Positions 6,100-6,767 of a stretch of 6,767 nt of DNA are shown in pieces (the first letter of the stretch is position 1; every line of letters begins with the position of its first letter). Source of the DNA: Robiginitomaculum sp. (GTDB lineage Bacteria > Pseudomonadota > Alphaproteobacteria > Caulobacterales > Maricaulaceae); contig NVVU01000002.1 of assembly GCA_002733485.1 (NCBI GenBank), forward strand, positions 8,046 through 14,812, written 5' to 3'. The notes beneath the pieces are model-generated. The model was not told the origin of the DNA and made no database searches. It saw only the letters and a list, made by a program, of their open reading frames with translations. Made by a program: the position numbers and the translations under genes.

Positions 6100-6767
6100 C
6101 TATATGATCGTATCGTCCCATTGATTTTGGACAATTTCACTCTTTTCATCCGGCAGCATCCGGGCGGCCAGGGCGCGAAACTCATCCGCTGGCAACAGGC
6201 GCTTTAACGCCCACACCGCCGCATCGCGTACCTGCAAACTGTCATCACACAGCCGTGCTTTGGCCGCTGGGATCAGCGCCGGGTCCTTGCTGTTGCCAAT
6301 GGCAATCAGGACGTTGCGGATAAAACGATTTCTGCCGCTGCGTTTGATCGGCGAACCAGCAAACAGGTCCCGAAAGACGGCCTCATCCAGCGCACTGAGG
6401 GCAGAAAGGTCAGGCAGTATATTTTCCGCCCGGGGCCACAAAAGGGCCTCGCGCCCGGTTTTGGCATATTTATTCCACGGGCAAACCGCCAGACAATCAT
6501 CACAGCCATAAATATGATTGCCCATGAGGGGCCGCAGCTCATTATCAATCGGCCCGTTATGCTCAATGGTCAGATAGGAAATACAGCGTCGGGCATCAAT
6601 TTTATATGGTGCGGGAAAGGCCTTTGTCGGGCAAATATCCAGACAGGAACGGCACGATCCACAATGATCGCGCCCCGGCGTATCAGCAGGCAGATCAGCA
6701 TCAGTTAAAACCACGCCAAGAAACAGCCAGGATCCAAATTCCTGTGAGACCAGATTGGTGTGCTTGC
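6100..6767 (-). CDS. queG: Epoxyqueuosine reductase QueG, N-terminal part outside window
   Basis: QueG is a cobalamin- and Fe-S-dependent enzyme that makes the last step of queuosine synthesis, reducing epoxyqueuosine to queuosine at position 34 of tRNA-Tyr, His, Asp and Asn. The frame is open to the right edge, so the start lies beyond 6767. The visible 221 residues begin KHTNLVSQEFGSWLFLG, a hallmark block of QueG. Ferredoxin-type ligands follow: CGSCRSCLDICP (visible 35-46), C61 in RCISYLTIEH, and CDDCLAVCPWN (88-98), giving the eight Cys expected for two [4Fe-4S] clusters. The C-terminal region (about 150-210) has HEAT-like helices (DSLQVRDAAVWALKRL) thought to help bind tRNA. Given a family length near 350-380, about 130-160 residues including much of the cobalamin domain are missing from view. 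Nothing in the visible part looks broken. Confidence 0.96.
   Translation of the reverse strand, partial: KHTNLVSQEFGSWLFLGVVLTDADLPADTPGRDHCGSCRSCLDICPTKAFPAPYKIDARRCISYLTIEHNGPIDNELRPLMGNHIYGCDDCLAVCPWNKYAKTGREALLWPRAENILPDLSALSALDEAVFRDLFAGSPIKRSGRNRFIRNVLIAIGNSKDPALIPAAKARLCDDSLQVRDAAVWALKRLLPADEFRALAARMLPDEKSEIVQNQWDDTII

Noticed and set aside
6098..6130. Bidirectional terminator between the TPR gene and queG
   Set aside because: Only 2 bases separate the stop codons, and I could not find a GC-rich stem with a T-run on either strand.
5732..6185. Overlapping - strand open frames opposite the TPR gene
   Set aside because: They are shadows of the repeated TPR codons, with no recognisable features; the - strand signal here is the queG 3' end only up to 6100.

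Overview
The window looks like ordinary chromosome from an alphaproteobacterium. It is moderately GC-rich and densely coded. The long form of the LOG-family protein, the ABHD10-like hydrolase with its LGGFRSDM motif, the IF-3 N-terminus and QueG all read like alphaproteobacterial versions. I cannot fix the family or genus. I see no mobile elements, CRISPR arrays, tRNAs or rRNAs, and no gap longer than about 130 bases without a gene.

Layout, left to right. (1) The 3' part of a LOG/TIGR00730-family gene on the + strand (1-525) meets, tail to tail with a 23-base overlap, a membrane acyltransferase-3 gene on the - strand (503-1606). (2) A minus-strand cluster follows. Transcribed right to left, it runs GT4 glycosyltransferase (3329-4486), GT9 heptosyltransferase-like protein (2354-3325), infC for translation initiation factor IF-3 (1693-2232), an intrinsic terminator (1636-1660), then the acyltransferase. 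The two glycosyltransferases are tightly coupled, with 3 bases between them. infC is set off by a 121-base gap that holds a possible promoter and leader stem-loop. (3) An ABHD10-like alpha/beta hydrolase (4551-5318) is divergent from the GT4 gene. (4) After a 128-base gap, an exported TPR protein (5447-6097) has an unusual leader: a strong Shine-Dalgarno inside a hairpin, serving a 10-codon ORF that overlaps the TPR start. (5) queG (epoxyqueuosine reductase) enters from the right edge on the - strand (6100-6767, 5' part missing) and stops 2 bases from the TPR stop codon.

Functional reading. The GT4, GT9 and acyltransferase genes suggest building or decorating a surface glycan (LPS core, O-antigen or capsule). 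infC and queG belong to translation and tRNA modification. The two most informative details are the probable AUA start codon of infC, set by a well-spaced AAGGAG, and the GT9 protein, which has lost the residues that usually form the heptosyltransferase active site. I found no clear sign of a wholly new multi-gene system. The findings are gene-level and regulatory oddities.
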